Source: Roseateles oligotrophus
GTDB taxonomy: Bacteria > Pseudomonadota > Gammaproteobacteria > Burkholderiales > Burkholderiaceae_C
DNA length: 64,000 bases
Assembly (NCBI RefSeq): GCF_025717515.1
Contig: NZ_JAJIRN010000006.1
Span: 1-64,000, forward strand
Direction of reading: 5' to 3'
Positions 26,709-36,249 of this stretch are shown piece by piece; position 1 is the first letter of the stretch; every line of letters begins with the position of its first letter. A program made the position numbers and the translations under genes. The notes below the pieces were generated by a model that saw only the letters and a list, made by a program, of their open reading frames with translations, was not told the DNA's origin and did no database searches.

Positions 26709-27212
26709 TCAATCGGCCTGCCCCGCGCCCTGCGCGTCAGCATCAACTGGGCCACCACGCTGCAGCGTCTTGATCTCCCGGCCGCGCGCCGGCAGCGCCC
26801 GCAGATATTTGAAGGTGGCCGTTGCATGGGCGCAGAGCTTGCCGTCCTCGCCGAAGATGCTGCCCTCGCAAAAAGCCATCGTCACCGTGCCATGCAAGAG
26901 CTTGCCCACCGCGCGCAACTCGCCCTCGCCGGGCCGCATAAAGGAGGTCTTCATCTCGATCGTCACCACACCCGGCCCCATGCCCGCCTCGCTCATGTGA
27001 ACGCTGCGCGCGGCATGGGCCATCGCCACGTCCAGCATCGTCATCAGGACGCCGCCATGCGCGACCTCCCAAGAGTTCAGGTGGCCCTCCTTCAAGTCAA
27101 CCCTCAACTCGGCCTGACCATGGCCCATGCTGTGCAGCTCCAGCCCTAACTTCTCGACAAAGGGGATATGGACCGGAAATTTCAGGTTGCTGGGTGGTTT
27201 CGAATTCGGCAT
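26709..27212 (-). CDS. PaaI family hotdog thioesterase
   Basis: A 167-residue single-hotdog acyl-CoA thioesterase of the PaaI/YbgC-like class. The hotdog helix with the family motif HGGVLMTMLDVAMAHAAR (about 53-70) includes the His-Gly-Gly turn and the catalytic Asp; VTIEMKTSFMRPGEGELRAVGKLLH is the beta core. Residue numbers and length fit. Predicted to hydrolyse an aryl or acyl CoA ester, releasing CoA in the cytoplasm. It is followed in the minus direction by 88 bases with nothing recognisable, and then the small membrane-protein gene upstream. Neighbouring fatty-acid genes suggest, but do not prove, a housekeeping role in acyl-CoA turnover. Confidence 0.85.
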   Translation of the reverse strand: MPNSKPPSNLKFPVHIPFVEKLGLELHSMGHGQAELRVDLKEGHLNSWEVAHGGVLMTMLDVAMAHAARSVHMSEAGMGPGVVTIEMKTSFMRPGEGELRAVGKLLHGTVTMAFCEGSIFGEDGKLCAHATATFKYLRALPARGREIKTLQRGGPVDADAQGAGQAD

Positions 27213-27300
27213 TTACAGATCAAGCTCCATGGATATTGCGCGCAGCAGGGCAGACAGCAGCGCTCGTCAAGACCTCGGCATCATCGCCGACGCGCGCTAC

Positions 27301-27561
27301 TTACTGCCAGCGCGAGCGCAGCCAGATCAACACCACGCCCGCCAGCACGGCAATGGCGCCCTTGGCAAGCAGGAAGTAAGCAAATACCTCAGCGTGCGTC
27401 AGACCGCCCCCTTTGCCGCCCAAGCTATGCGGGCCGAGCTGCAACAGCGCCAATCCAAACACAAAGGCCAACAAGCCGCCATAAACAAGAATCCAGACCA
27501 GGCGTTCGACCCAGAGCAGCGTTTTGGGCTTGACCTTCTTGCCAGTCGACTCATCAGCCAT
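27301..27561 (-). CDS. Small two-helix membrane protein, unknown function
   Basis: An 86-residue hypothetical protein with two hydrophobic helices, TLLWVERLVWILVYGGLLAF (about 14-33) and FAYFLLAKGAIAVLAGVVLIW (about 60-80), and a Gly-rich loop (LGGKGGG). ATG 27561 has AAGAG six bases upstream. It lies 24 bases downstream of the acyl-CoA dehydrogenase stop on the same strand, so it may be the last gene of that operon. I do not recognise its family; it is similar in style to conserved small Burkholderiales membrane proteins. Confidence 0.7.
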   Translation of the reverse strand: MADESTGKKVKPKTLLWVERLVWILVYGGLLAFVFGLALLQLGPHSLGGKGGGLTHAEVFAYFLLAKGAIAVLAGVVLIWLRSRWQ

Positions 27562-27585
27562 TGATCACTCTTTTCAAATAGGACT

Positions 27586-29376
27586 TCAAAACCACGCATC
27601 CGGCATATCTTTGCACAACGACTCGCAGCTACTCACCACGCCCAGCCAAGCGTCGATCTTGGGCAGCTCATAGGCAAAAAAGTAGCGACAAGCCGCCTGC
27701 TTGCCCTTGGCAAAGTCACTGCTGCCCTGCCCTGCTTTCAAGGTCACATCCAGCCACACCCAGGCCAACACCAGATGACCAAAGGCTTGCAGATAGGGCG
27801 TGGCATTGGCCAGCGCTTGCTCGGGCTTGCCGCTGCTCCAGGCGCTCTGGGTGGCATCTCCAAGGCGAGTCAAGGCTGCCGCCAAAGCATGACCCAGTTC
27901 CGCAAGCCCAGGCTCCTGCAACGCCGACTCCACGGTCTTGCCGACACGCGCGGCCAGCGCCTGCAAGGCCTGACCCTCGTTCATCACGACCTTGCGCCCT
28001 AACAGGTCAAGCCCGTGGATGCCATGCGTGCCCTCATGGATCATATTGAGGCGGTTGTCGCGCCACAGCTGCTCCACCGGGAAGTCACGCGTGTAGCCAT
28101 AGCCGCCCAAGACCTGGATCGCCAGCGAATTGGCCTCCAAACACCATTCGCTGGGCCAACTCTTGACGATCGGAATCAAGACCTCGAGCACCAATTTCGC
28201 CTCTTGAGCCGAGGCGGCCGAGCCGCTGTGCTGTTCGTCCACCAGGCGCGCGCAAAGCAGCGCCAGCGCCAAGCCGCCCTCGACATAACTCTTCTGCGCC
28301 AGCAGCATGCGCTTGACATCGGCATGCTCGATGATGGGGCGCTGCGGCTGCGAAGCGTCCTTGCCGCTCGGGCCTATCGCCCGGCCTTGCGGGCGCTGGC
28401 GGGCATAGGCCAGGCTGGCTTCATAGCCGGCATAGCCCAGCATCGCCGCGCCCAGGCCGACGCCGATGCGCGCCTCATTCATCATGTGGAACATGCATTT
28501 CAGCCCCTCGCCTTGCTGGCCGACCAGATAGCCGACGGCCCCCGCCCCGCCCTCGCCAAAATTCAGCAAGCAATTGCTGGTGCCGCGAAAACCGAGTTTG
28601 TGATTCAGGCCGGCCAGCCGCACATCGTTGCGCTCGCCGGTCAGCCGGCCTTCGGCATCGACCATCTGCTTGGGCACGATGAACAGCGAAATGCCGCGTG
28701 CGCCGGCAATCAGCTTGCCGTCCGGGCCGGGGATCTTGGCCAGCACCAGATGAATGATGTTCTCGCTCAGCTCATGCTCGCCGGCCGAGATCCACATCTT
28801 GTTGCCCCACAACCTGAAGCGCGGCCCCAGCGGATCATCGGCAAGCTCCAGTTCGGCCCGGGTCACGATGTCGGACAAGGACGAGCCGGCCTGCGGCTCG
28901 CTCAAGCACATGGTGCCGAACCAGCGCCCGGCGAACTCGGCCGCCGCGAAGACCTCGCGCTGTTTGGCCGTGCCATGGGCCATCAAGAGATTGGCATTGC
29001 CGGCGGTCAGCATCGCATAGGCGCCGATCGCGACATTGGCCTTGCTGAAAAAGGCATTCGCCGCCATCTCGATCACGCAGGGCAGTTGCATGCCGCCAAT
29101 TTCATAGTCCTGCGACGCCGCCAACATACCGGAGGCGACATAGGCATCGGTCGCCGCTTGGGTGGCGACGGGCAAGTGCACGCGCTCGCCATCGAAGCGC
29201 GGTTCCTCGGTGTCCGTCAGCCTGGCGATGGGTGCGAATTTGTCGCGGGCGATCTTCTCGCAGGTGTCGAGCACGGCGGCGAAGGTTTCACCGCTGTGCT
29301 CGGCAAAGCGCTCGCGCAGGGTCAGCTTGTGAACCCCCAGCCAGTCGTTCAGGAAAAAGTCCAGGGTTTGTCGCAT
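27586..29376 (-). CDS. Acyl-CoA dehydrogenase, long (FadE2-like) type
   Basis: A 596-residue FAD-dependent acyl-CoA dehydrogenase that makes the first double bond of beta-oxidation. Seen: MCLSEPQAGSSLSDI (substrate-binding and FAD-contact motif), LNHKLGFRGTSNCLLNFG, CNDMLGYAGYEASLAYARQRPQGR type helix near 335-355, and the catalytic-base segment DNRLNMIHEGTHGIHGLDLLGRKV (Glu in HEGT). It has the roughly 170-residue C-terminal extension of the bacterial ~600-residue subfamily. ATG 29376 has AGGGG six bases upstream. It follows the thiolase by 25 bases and is the third gene of the beta-oxidation operon. Likely electron acceptor is ETF (no etf genes in the window). Confidence 0.92.
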   Translation of the reverse strand: MRQTLDFFLNDWLGVHKLTLRERFAEHSGETFAAVLDTCEKIARDKFAPIARLTDTEEPRFDGERVHLPVATQAATDAYVASGMLAASQDYEIGGMQLPCVIEMAANAFFSKANVAIGAYAMLTAGNANLLMAHGTAKQREVFAAAEFAGRWFGTMCLSEPQAGSSLSDIVTRAELELADDPLGPRFRLWGNKMWISAGEHELSENIIHLVLAKIPGPDGKLIAGARGISLFIVPKQMVDAEGRLTGERNDVRLAGLNHKLGFRGTSNCLLNFGEGGAGAVGYLVGQQGEGLKCMFHMMNEARIGVGLGAAMLGYAGYEASLAYARQRPQGRAIGPSGKDASQPQRPIIEHADVKRMLLAQKSYVEGGLALALLCARLVDEQHSGSAASAQEAKLVLEVLIPIVKSWPSEWCLEANSLAIQVLGGYGYTRDFPVEQLWRDNRLNMIHEGTHGIHGLDLLGRKVVMNEGQALQALAARVGKTVESALQEPGLAELGHALAAALTRLGDATQSAWSSGKPEQALANATPYLQAFGHLVLAWVWLDVTLKAGQGSSDFAKGKQAACRYFFAYELPKIDAWLGVVSSCESLCKDMPDAWF

Positions 29377-29401
29377 GCCTTGCCCCTTTTTCAATGAATC
29401 A

Positions 29402-30577
29402 TCACAACACTTCGAAGATTCCCGCCGCGCCCATGCCGCCGCCAATACACATCGTCACGCACACCTTCTTGGCGCCACGGCGGCGACCTTCGATCAAGGC
29501 ATGGCCGATCATGCGCTGACCCGACAAGCCGTAAGGATGACCGACCGCGATCGCGCCGCCGTTGACGTTGAGCTTGTCCATCGGGATGGCCAAGGTGTCG
29601 GCGCAATACAGCACCTGCACGGCAAAGGCTTCGTTCAACTCCCACAAATCAATGTCGTCGACCGTCAGGCCCAGTCGCTTCAAGACCTTGGGGATAGCGT
29701 AGACCGGGCCAATGCCCATTTCGTCCGGCTCGCAGCCGGCCACCGCGAATCCCAGGAAGCGGCCCAGCGGCCTCAGCCCATGAGTCTCGGCGTAATGTTC
29801 GCTGGTCAGCACGCAGGCACCGGCGCCATCGGAGAACTGGCTGGCATTGCCGGCGGAAACTAGGCCGCCGGGCAAGGCGCTGCGCAGGTCCTTGATGCCC
29901 TCATAGCTCGTGCCCTCGCGCAGGCCTTCGTCGACGCTAACCGTCACTTCACGCGTGCTCAGGCCGCGCAGTTTGTCGGCCACGCCCATGGTGACGGTGA
30001 TGGGGGCGATCTCTTCATTGAACAGGCCGGCCGCCTGCGCCGCACAGGCGCGCTGCTGGCTCTGCGCGCCATATTGGTCCATGCGCTCGCGGGAGATCCC
30101 ATATCGCTGGGCCACGTTTTCGGCCGTCTGCAACATGGTCCAGTAGATCTCGGGCTTGTGCTTGACCAGCCAAGAGTCTTGGATCATGTGGCGATTGGCT
30201 TCGTTTTGCACGCAGGAAATGCTCTCCACGCCGCCGGCCACAAAGACCTCGGCCTCGCCCGCGATGATGCGCTGCGCGGCCAGCGCTATCGCCTGCAGGC
30301 CGCTGGAACAAAACCGGTTGATGGTGATGCCGCCCACCGTGATGGGCAGGCCGGCGCGCAGCGCCACTTGACGGGCGATATTGTTGCCGGTGGCGCCTTC
30401 CGGGAAGGCGCAGCCCATCAGCACATCGTCAATATCGGCGGGGTCAATGCCGGCTCGCTCAACGGCGGCCTGGACCGCATGGCCACCCAGCGTGGCGCCA
30501 TGCGTCATATTGAAAGCGCCCTTCCAGCTCTTGGCCAGAGGGGTGCGGGCGGTGGAAACGATGACTGCTTTGCTCAT
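29402..30577 (-). CDS. fadA: Acetyl-CoA C-acyltransferase (3-ketoacyl-CoA thiolase)
   Basis: A 391-residue thiolase that cleaves 3-ketoacyl-CoA to acetyl-CoA and a shortened acyl-CoA. The nucleophilic Cys90 is in [11 protein letters not shown], the second active-site His in [12 protein letters not shown], and the C-terminal Cys in [13 protein letters not shown]. It shares the operon with a FadB-type multifunctional protein (14 bases away upstream) and an acyl-CoA dehydrogenase (25 bases downstream), so it acts in beta-oxidation rather than in biosynthesis. It is distinct from the phaA thiolase at 54692-55870 (different active-site contexts). Symbol assigned by role and context, not by comparison. 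Confidence 0.9.
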   Translation of the reverse strand: MSKAVIVSTARTPLAKSWKGAFNMTHGATLGGHAVQAAVERAGIDPADIDDVLMGCAFPEGATGNNIARQVALRAGLPITVGGITINRFCSSGLQAIALAAQRIIAGEAEVFVAGGVESISCVQNEANRHMIQDSWLVKHKPEIYWTMLQTAENVAQRYGISRERMDQYGAQSQQRACAAQAAGLFNEEIAPITVTMGVADKLRGLSTREVTVSVDEGLREGTSYEGIKDLRSALPGGLVSAGNASQFSDGAGACVLTSEHYAETHGLRPLGRFLGFAVAGCEPDEMGIGPVYAIPKVLKRLGLTVDDIDLWELNEAFAVQVLYCADTLAIPMDKLNVNGGAIAVGHPYGLSGQRMIGHALIEGRRRGAKKVCVTMCIGGGMGAAGIFEVL

Positions 30578-30591
30578 GATGAGGCTTTCAA

Positions 30592-32685
30592 TTAGGAAAA
30601 ATTCTTGCCTTCGGCGACCAGGCGCGCCAGCAGCGGCGCCGGCTGCCAGAACTCGGCGTCATCGAGCGGGTTCTTGGCAAAGCGCTTCATCGCCTGCACG
30701 ACGTTGAACAAGCCGATCTGGCCGGCGTAGCACATCGGCCCACCGCGCCAGAGCGGGAAACCGTAGCCGGTCAGATAGACCATGTCCACATCCGAGGCGC
30801 GCTGGGCAATGCCCTCCTCCAGCAAATGCGCGGCCTCGTTGACCAGCGCATAGACAAGGCGGTGAACGATCTCGTCGTCGCTGATCTGGCGCGGCTTGAT
30901 GCCCAAGGCGGCGCGGTGCTTGTCCAGCATCTCGGCCACCACGCTTGACGGTAGCGCATCCCGTTTGCCCGCTTGGTAGTCATACCAGCCGGCTTGCGTC
31001 TTCTGGCCAAAGCGGCCCAGCTCGCACAGCAGGTCGGCAGACTTGGAGTAACGTAGATTCGGCTTCTCCTGATAGCGGCGCTTGCGGATCGCCCAGCCGA
31101 TGTCATTGCCGGCCAGATCGCCCATGCGGAAGGGGCCCATCGCGAAGCCGAACTTCTCGGCCGCACGGTCGACCTGGGCCGGCGAGCAGCCCTCGTCCAG
31201 CAAGAAGCCGGCCTGGCGACTGTATTGCTCGATCATGCGGTTGCCGATGAAGCCGTCACAGACGCCGGACACCACCGCCGTCTTGCGGATCTTCTTGGCC
31301 AGCGCCATCACGGTCGCCAACACATCCTTGGCCGTCGCTGCGCCGCGCACCACTTCCAGCAGCTTCATCACCTGGGCCGGGCTGAAGAAATGCATGCCGA
31401 TCACATCTTGCGGCCGCTTCGTGAAGCGGGCGATCGCATTGAGGTCCAAGGTCGAGGTATTGCTGGCCAGAATCGCGCCGGGTTTCATCACCTCGTCGAG
31501 TTGCTTGAAGACCGCTTGCTTGACGCTCAATTCCTCGAACACCGCCTCGATCACCAGGTCGGCGTCGGCAATGTCGGCATAGTTCAGCGTGCTGCTCAGC
31601 AGCGCCATGCGGGCGTCCAGCTTGTCTTGCTTGAGCTTGCCTTTTTTGAGCTGGGCTTCGTAGCTCTTACGTATCGTTGCGACGCCGCGGTCCAAGGCTT
31701 CTTGCCTGGTTTCCAGCATCACGACAGGCAGGCCGGCGTTCAGAAAGTTCATGCTGATGCCCGCCCCCATGGTGCCGGCGCCAATCACCGCGACCTTGGC
31801 AATCTTGCGGGTCGGCGTGTCGCCGGGCACATCGGCGATCTTGGTGGTGGCGCGCTCGGCAAAAAAGGCATGGCGCAGCGCGCCCGATTCCGGCGTCACC
31901 ATCAGCGCCGCAAAGCCGGCCCGCTCGGCCTTGATGCCGTCCTCGAACTTCATGGACACCGAGGCCGCGACCGCCTCCAGGCAGCGCAGCGGCGCAGGGA
32001 AATTGCGGCTCTGTGCGCCGACCATATTGCGGGCGAACTGGAAGAAGGCATCAGGGTTTGCACAACGAGCCTTCAGGTCACGCACACGCGGCAGCGGGCG
32101 AAGCTCGGCCACTTCATTGGCCAGCGCCAGCGCGTCTTCCATCAGGTCACCGGTGGCCATCCGGTCAAACAGCTTTTGCCCCGGTACCTGAGCCAGCAAC
32201 TCGCTGTTCACCGGCTCACCGCTGACGATCATATTCAGCGCCGGCTCGACGCCCAAAGCGCGTGGCAGCCGCTGCGTACCACCGGCTCCGGGCAAGAGCC
32301 CGAGCTTGACCTCGGGCAGCGCGACCTTGGTGCCAACGGCCGCGATGCGGTAATGACAGCCCAACGCCAGCTCCAGCCCACCACCCATGCAGACGCTGTG
32401 AATCGCGGCCACCACCGGCTTGGAGCAGGCCTCGACCAATCCGATCAGGCTGAGCAGGTTCGGCTCGGCCAGCGCCTTGGGGCTGCCGAACTCCTTGATG
32501 TCGGCGCCGCCCGAAAAAGCCCCACCCGCCCCGGTGATGAGCAATGCCTTGATGGCCGCATCGTCTTCGGCCTGCTCGATGCCGGCGGCCACCGCTTGGC
32601 GCGTGGCCAAGCCCAGTCCATTGACCGGCGGGTTGCTCAATGTGATCACGGCCACCTGGCCGCGGACTTCGTAAGTGGCTGTCAT
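30592..32685 (-). CDS. Enoyl-CoA hydratase/3-hydroxyacyl-CoA dehydrogenase (FadB/FadJ-like)
   Basis: A 697-residue bifunctional enzyme doing hydration and NAD-dependent dehydrogenation of beta-oxidation. The N-terminal crotonase domain (about 1-190) shows [17 protein letters not shown] and [36 protein letters not shown] (in order). The dehydrogenase starts near residue 300 with [13 protein letters not shown], has [12 protein letters not shown], and [19 protein letters not shown] around 440-460; the C-terminal domain repeats complete it. ATG 32685 has AGGGG five bases upstream; a frame starting at 32709 is rejected. First gene of the fad operon; the 32-bp palindrome at 32741-32772 is 56 bases upstream of the ATG. 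Confidence 0.92.
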   Translation of the reverse strand: MTATYEVRGQVAVITLSNPPVNGLGLATRQAVAAGIEQAEDDAAIKALLITGAGGAFSGGADIKEFGSPKALAEPNLLSLIGLVEACSKPVVAAIHSVCMGGGLELALGCHYRIAAVGTKVALPEVKLGLLPGAGGTQRLPRALGVEPALNMIVSGEPVNSELLAQVPGQKLFDRMATGDLMEDALALANEVAELRPLPRVRDLKARCANPDAFFQFARNMVGAQSRNFPAPLRCLEAVAASVSMKFEDGIKAERAGFAALMVTPESGALRHAFFAERATTKIADVPGDTPTRKIAKVAVIGAGTMGAGISMNFLNAGLPVVMLETRQEALDRGVATIRKSYEAQLKKGKLKQDKLDARMALLSSTLNYADIADADLVIEAVFEELSVKQAVFKQLDEVMKPGAILASNTSTLDLNAIARFTKRPQDVIGMHFFSPAQVMKLLEVVRGAATAKDVLATVMALAKKIRKTAVVSGVCDGFIGNRMIEQYSRQAGFLLDEGCSPAQVDRAAEKFGFAMGPFRMGDLAGNDIGWAIRKRRYQEKPNLRYSKSADLLCELGRFGQKTQAGWYDYQAGKRDALPSSVVAEMLDKHRAALGIKPRQISDDEIVHRLVYALVNEAAHLLEEGIAQRASDVDMVYLTGYGFPLWRGGPMCYAGQIGLFNVVQAMKRFAKNPLDDAEFWQPAPLLARLVAEGKNFS

Positions 32686-32740
32686 GCTGACCCCTGGTTG
32701 AAGAACCAAAACGGGACGGAACCGGTGAAAAACAGGCTCC

Positions 32741-32772
32741 GCCTAAAATAGAACGATCGTTCGATTTTAGGC
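32741..32772. promoter_or_regulatory. 32-bp palindrome, candidate TetR-family operator of the beta-oxidation operon
   Basis: Arms GCCTAAAAT (32741-32749) and ATTTTAGGC (32764-32772) are perfect; the centre AACGATCGTT (32752-32761) is itself a palindrome. Over 16 bases per half only one pair mismatches (A at 32750 opposite G at 32763). Long symmetric sites around GAACGATCGTTC are typical of TetR-type fatty-acid regulators; I recall betaproteobacterial FadP sites as similar, unverified. It is the only such site I noticed and lies directly before the fad operon. No TetR gene is in the window. Confidence 0.75.
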
Positions 32773-32842
32773 AGCAAAGCGTGCAGGATGATGTCGCTGC
32801 CGTGACAAATGATCCGAGGGTTTATCGGGATATCTCTTGCTC

Positions 32843-34327
32843 TCAGGTATCCAGACCTAACTCCTGAATCTTGCGGGTAATGGTATTGCGCCCTATGCCG
32901 AGCTTCTGAGCCGCCTCGATGCGCCGCCCGCGCGTGAGGTCCAAGGCGGCCAGGATCAAGCTAGCCTCGAAGCGGCGCGTCAAGCTATCCCAAACATCGG
33001 TTTCACCCGAGGCCAGCAAACGCCTTGCCTCGCGCGACACCTCGGCCACCCAGGCATCCGGGCCGGCACCAAAGCTCGGCATGGCCGGCGCAGCCGCGGA
33101 AGGCGCTGGGCTGGCTTTGACGGGCGCCGGCGCTGGTGCCTCTGCCTCCACCGACTCGACGCTCAAACCCAAGCCCGGCTGCAGCAGTTCTTGCGGCAAG
33201 TCTTTGGGCTCCACCACCTGGCTGGGCGCCATCACGCTGAGCCAATGGCAGATGTTTTCCAACTGCCGCACATTGCCGGGGAATTCGAAGTTAAGGAGCA
33301 GCTCCAGCGCCGCGTCGGTCAGGCGCTTGGGCTCCACACCCAATTCAGCCGCGCTGCGCTGCAAGAAGAACTTGGCCAGCACGGCGATATCTTCACGCCG
33401 CTCGCGCAGCGGCGGCAGGCGCAGCCGGATCACATTCAGGCGGTGAAACAGATCCTCGCGAAATGCCCCCTGGCGCACGCGCGCTTCCAGATTCTGATGC
33501 GTCGCGGCGATCACCCGCACATTGCTGCGCAAGGGGCTGTGGCCACCGACGCGGTAGAACTGGCCATCGGACAAGACCCGCAACAAGCGCGTCTGCAACT
33601 CCAGTGGCATATCGCCGATTTCGTCCAGAAACAGCGTGCCGCCGTCGGCCTGCTCGAAGCGGCCCCGCCTTGTCGCCTGCGCGCCGGTGAAGGCGCCGCG
33701 CTCATGGCCGAACAACTCTGACTCCAGCAAATCCTTGGGAATGGCCGCCGTGTTGATGGCGACAAAGGGCCCGTCTGCGCGCGGGCTGTGTTTGTGCAGC
33801 GCGCGCGCCACCAGCTCCTTGCCCGAGCCGGATTCACCGGTGATCAACACCGTCACATGGCTTTGGCTGAGTCGCCCGATGGCACGAAACACATCTTGCA
33901 TCGCCGGCGCTTGGCCCAGCATCTCGGGCACCTCGGCGGCCGTCGCCTCATCCACCGCCTCGCGCATGCTCTCGGTCTGCGCGCGCCGGATCAACTCGAC
34001 CGCCGCCGCCACATCAAAGGGCTTGGGCAGGTACTCGAACGCGCCGCCCTGGAACGCCGACACCGCGCTGTCCAAGTCCGAGTAGGCGGTCATGATGATG
34101 ACGGGCAGATGCGGCAAGCGCGCCTTCACCTTGGCCAGCAAGTCAAGACCTGACCCTCCCGGCATACGGATGTCGGACACCAGAACCTGCGGACTGTCCT
34201 CTTCCAAGGCCGCCAACAGATCGCGCGCATTGCTGAAGCAGCGCACCGGCAAGCCCTCGCGTGTCAGCGCCTTCTCCAACACGAAACGAATGGAATGGTC
34301 GTCGTCAACAACCCAGATAGATTTCAT
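32843..34327 (-). CDS. ntrC: Nitrogen regulation response regulator NtrC
   Basis: A 494-residue NtrC/GlnG protein: receiver with Asp52 in LVSDIRMPG, a sigma-54 AAA+ domain (Walker A GESGSGKELVARAL, GAFTGA loop FTGAQATRRGRFEQADGG, Walker B LFLDEIGDM) and a Fis-type helix-turn-helix ending EAAQKLGIGRNTITRKIQEL. Phosphorylated by NtrB under nitrogen limitation, it activates sigma-54 promoters such as glnA. It includes a Pro/Ala-rich linker (EAEAPAPAPVKASPAP) before the HTH. The gene is 44 bases downstream of ntrB and ends 71 bases short of the fad operator. Recognition is very secure. Confidence 0.97.
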   Translation of the reverse strand: MKSIWVVDDDHSIRFVLEKALTREGLPVRCFSNARDLLAALEEDSPQVLVSDIRMPGGSGLDLLAKVKARLPHLPVIIMTAYSDLDSAVSAFQGGAFEYLPKPFDVAAAVELIRRAQTESMREAVDEATAAEVPEMLGQAPAMQDVFRAIGRLSQSHVTVLITGESGSGKELVARALHKHSPRADGPFVAINTAAIPKDLLESELFGHERGAFTGAQATRRGRFEQADGGTLFLDEIGDMPLELQTRLLRVLSDGQFYRVGGHSPLRSNVRVIAATHQNLEARVRQGAFREDLFHRLNVIRLRLPPLRERREDIAVLAKFFLQRSAAELGVEPKRLTDAALELLLNFEFPGNVRQLENICHWLSVMAPSQVVEPKDLPQELLQPGLGLSVESVEAEAPAPAPVKASPAPSAAAPAMPSFGAGPDAWVAEVSREARRLLASGETDVWDSLTRRFEASLILAALDLTRGRRIEAAQKLGIGRNTITRKIQELGLDT

Positions 34328-34371
34328 GCAGAAGCTCTCATTTGCGAATCAGCCCCGCTTGACTTGGCCGC

Positions 34372-35478
34372 TCAAGGCAGCGGCAAGGTCAAGCGAAAAT
34401 CGGTCCGGCCCGGCTCGCTCTCACAATCAAGCATGCCTTGATGCTGCTGAGCGATGGTTTGCGCCAAGGTCAGGCCAAGACCCGAACCGCCGTCTCGCCC
34501 CGACACCAGGGGATAGAAGATGCGATCGCGAATCTCGGCCGGTATGCCGGGGCCGTTATCTTCCACATGCAATTCCAATGCCAGGCGCCAGCGCTGCTTG
34601 CCAATCGTGACCTGGCGAGCGACCCGCGTGCGCAGCGTGATGCAGGCTGGCTCTTGCGGATCGGTCTCCGCGATACGCGCCTGCAGCGCCTGCGCGGCGT
34701 TCTGCACGATGTTCAACACCGCTTGAATCAACTGTTCGCGGTCGCCGCGAAAGTCGGGCAGCGAGATGTCGTAGTCACGCTTGATCGCCAGCCCGCGCGG
34801 GTACTCGACCAGTACCAACTGACGCACCCGCTCGCAAATCTCGTGGATATTGACATCGCCGACCACCTGCGCATGGCGGTGCGGCGCGAGCAGGCGGTCC
34901 ACCAGCGACTGCAGGCGATCCACCTCATGGATGATGACCTCGGTATATTCCGCCAACTCGGGGCCCATCGCCGTCGGTGCCAGCTCCAGCGCCAATAACT
35001 GCGCGGCGCCACGGATGCCGCCCAAAGGGTTTTTGATCTCATGCGCCAGATTGCGCGTCAGCTCCTTGGTCGCCTGCACCTGATCAAGCGTGCGCTCCTC
35101 GCGATCCTGGCGGGTCTGCTGGGCGTTCTCGATCAGCTCGACCAGCACCTGATCCTCGCCGTTGTCTATCTGCGAGACGATCACATGCACCGGCAACGGC
35201 AGCTCTTGCGGCTGGTTGCCGCGCCGCAACAGCGCATCAAAGCGGCTGCTGGAATAGGCGTTACGGGCCACGCCGGTGACGGTGTCGCTGAGCCGGCCGG
35301 CGTCGACAAACCAGTCATACAGATTGCTGCGCTCGACCGCCCGGCGCGACAAGCGCATCACGTTCTCGAACGCGGCATTGGCGAACAGGCATTCGCCGTC
35401 GGGCCGCACCACGGCCACCATGGTGGCCAACATATCAAAGGCTTCGAAGCCCGAGGGGTCGCGGCGCAAGGGATTCAT
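34372..35478 (-). CDS. ntrB: Nitrogen regulation histidine kinase NtrB
   Basis: A 368-residue NtrB/GlnL kinase: PAS-like sensor (about 15-115; MLATMVAVVRPDGECLFANAAFENV), phospho-acceptor His in NLAHEIKNPLGGIRGAAQLL, N-box LNIVQNAAQAL, DNGPGIPAEI, and the short GSGLGLTLAQTI lid. It has no membrane segments and should respond to PII (GlnB), which is absent from the window. ATG 35478 has GGAGG seven bases upstream. Transcribed with ntrC, 108 bases after the DUF4124 gene. Symbol ntrB is equivalent to glnL. Confidence 0.96.
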   Translation of the reverse strand: MNPLRRDPSGFEAFDMLATMVAVVRPDGECLFANAAFENVMRLSRRAVERSNLYDWFVDAGRLSDTVTGVARNAYSSSRFDALLRRGNQPQELPLPVHVIVSQIDNGEDQVLVELIENAQQTRQDREERTLDQVQATKELTRNLAHEIKNPLGGIRGAAQLLALELAPTAMGPELAEYTEVIIHEVDRLQSLVDRLLAPHRHAQVVGDVNIHEICERVRQLVLVEYPRGLAIKRDYDISLPDFRGDREQLIQAVLNIVQNAAQALQARIAETDPQEPACITLRTRVARQVTIGKQRWRLALELHVEDNGPGIPAEIRDRIFYPLVSGRDGGSGLGLTLAQTIAQQHQGMLDCESEPGRTDFRLTLPLP

Positions 35479-35536
35479 CGTCGAGCCTCCATTCGAGCGA
35501 TCAAGTCGTTCGCCGGGCCGCCCCAAGAACGACTTT

Positions 35537-35569
35537 GCCCCCACGGGGGGCCGTCCAAGTATGCCTTGG
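35537..35569. repeat. Two small hairpins in the DUF4124-ntrB gap
   Basis: GCCCCC-ACG-GGGGGC (35537-35551) and CCAAG-TATGC-CTTGG (35555-35569) stand side by side in an intergenic gap of about 108 bases. They may end DUF4124 transcription or be members of a dispersed repeat common in Burkholderiales; no T-run follows, so function is undecided. Confidence 0.4.
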
Positions 35570-35586
35570 GCGAGGGGCTCACATCC

Positions 35587-36099
35587 TTAGGGCAGCTTAC
35601 TGATCTCGCGCTTGAGTGCCTGCACATCGGCCTCTTGGCGTGCGATGCCGGCCTTGAGTTCGGCCATGCGGTCTTGAAATTTTTGATAATTTTTCTCATC
35701 ACCTCGGCGCTCGGCATTGCCGCCCGCATAGTCACGCTGCAAGGCCGCCAAGCGGTCTTCGGCCTCGCGCAACTCGGCCTCCAGCACCCGGCGCCGCTCG
35801 CCGTCACGGTTGCGCTGCTGATTGGGGTCGATGCGACCCTCATTGCTGCCTCTGGCTTCGCCGCCGCCGGCACTCGCAGGGGCCGGATTCGGGCGCGGAC
35901 GCGTCGCCGGCAGCACCGTGATCGGCGTGCCCTCTATCGATTTGCAGTCCTTGGCCTGCGCTTCCTTGGCAGTCAGCGCGTCGGTATAGAGCACCGGCGG
36001 CCCTGGGCAGCGGTAGACGATGGACTGGGCCTGCGCGGAGCTTGCAAGCAAGACCACGGAAACCACGCGGGTCAGCATTAGAGAGGTACGAATCAGCAT
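35587..36099 (-). CDS. DUF4124 domain-containing exported protein
   Basis: A 170-residue secreted protein. A signal peptide (MLIRTSLMLTRVVSVVLLAS.., cut near AQA-Q) is followed by a short DUF4124-type segment (SIVYRCPGPPVLYTDALTAKEAQAKDC), then a Pro/Arg-rich linker and a long charged coiled coil (about 95-168, EAELREAEDRLAALQ). Two cysteines in the first segment would form a disulfide. I start at ATG 36099, giving a full signal peptide; ATG 36078 is possible, and no strong ribosome site distinguishes them. It lies between ntrB and glnA in many relatives, but its role in nitrogen metabolism is unknown. Confidence 0.8.
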   Translation of the reverse strand: MLIRTSLMLTRVVSVVLLASSAQAQSIVYRCPGPPVLYTDALTAKEAQAKDCKSIEGTPITVLPATRPRPNPAPASAGGGEARGSNEGRIDPNQQRNRDGERRRVLEAELREAEDRLAALQRDYAGGNAERRGDEKNYQKFQDRMAELKAGIARQEADVQALKREISKLP

Positions 36100-36160
36100 G
36101 ACGGGATTGTGGCGCAAGCCGGCGCGCCCGGTCGCAAAAGCAATCGCAAAAACGATAGCA

Positions 36161-36188
36161 AAAGAAAAGGGACGGCCGCAGCCGTCCC
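36161..36188 (-). terminator. Rho-independent terminator of glnA
   Basis: Stem GGGACGGC (36169-36176), loop CGCA, stem GCCGTCCC (36181-36188). In the minus direction the RNA ends with TTTTCTTTT just past the stem. It lies 62 bases after the glnA stop and before the DUF4124 start, in the right orientation. Confidence 0.85.
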
Positions 36189-36249
36189 TCCAACAAAGCG
36201 CAGGCAACGAGCGACGTAACGTGATGTTCACGCACGCCGCTGTTGACCA

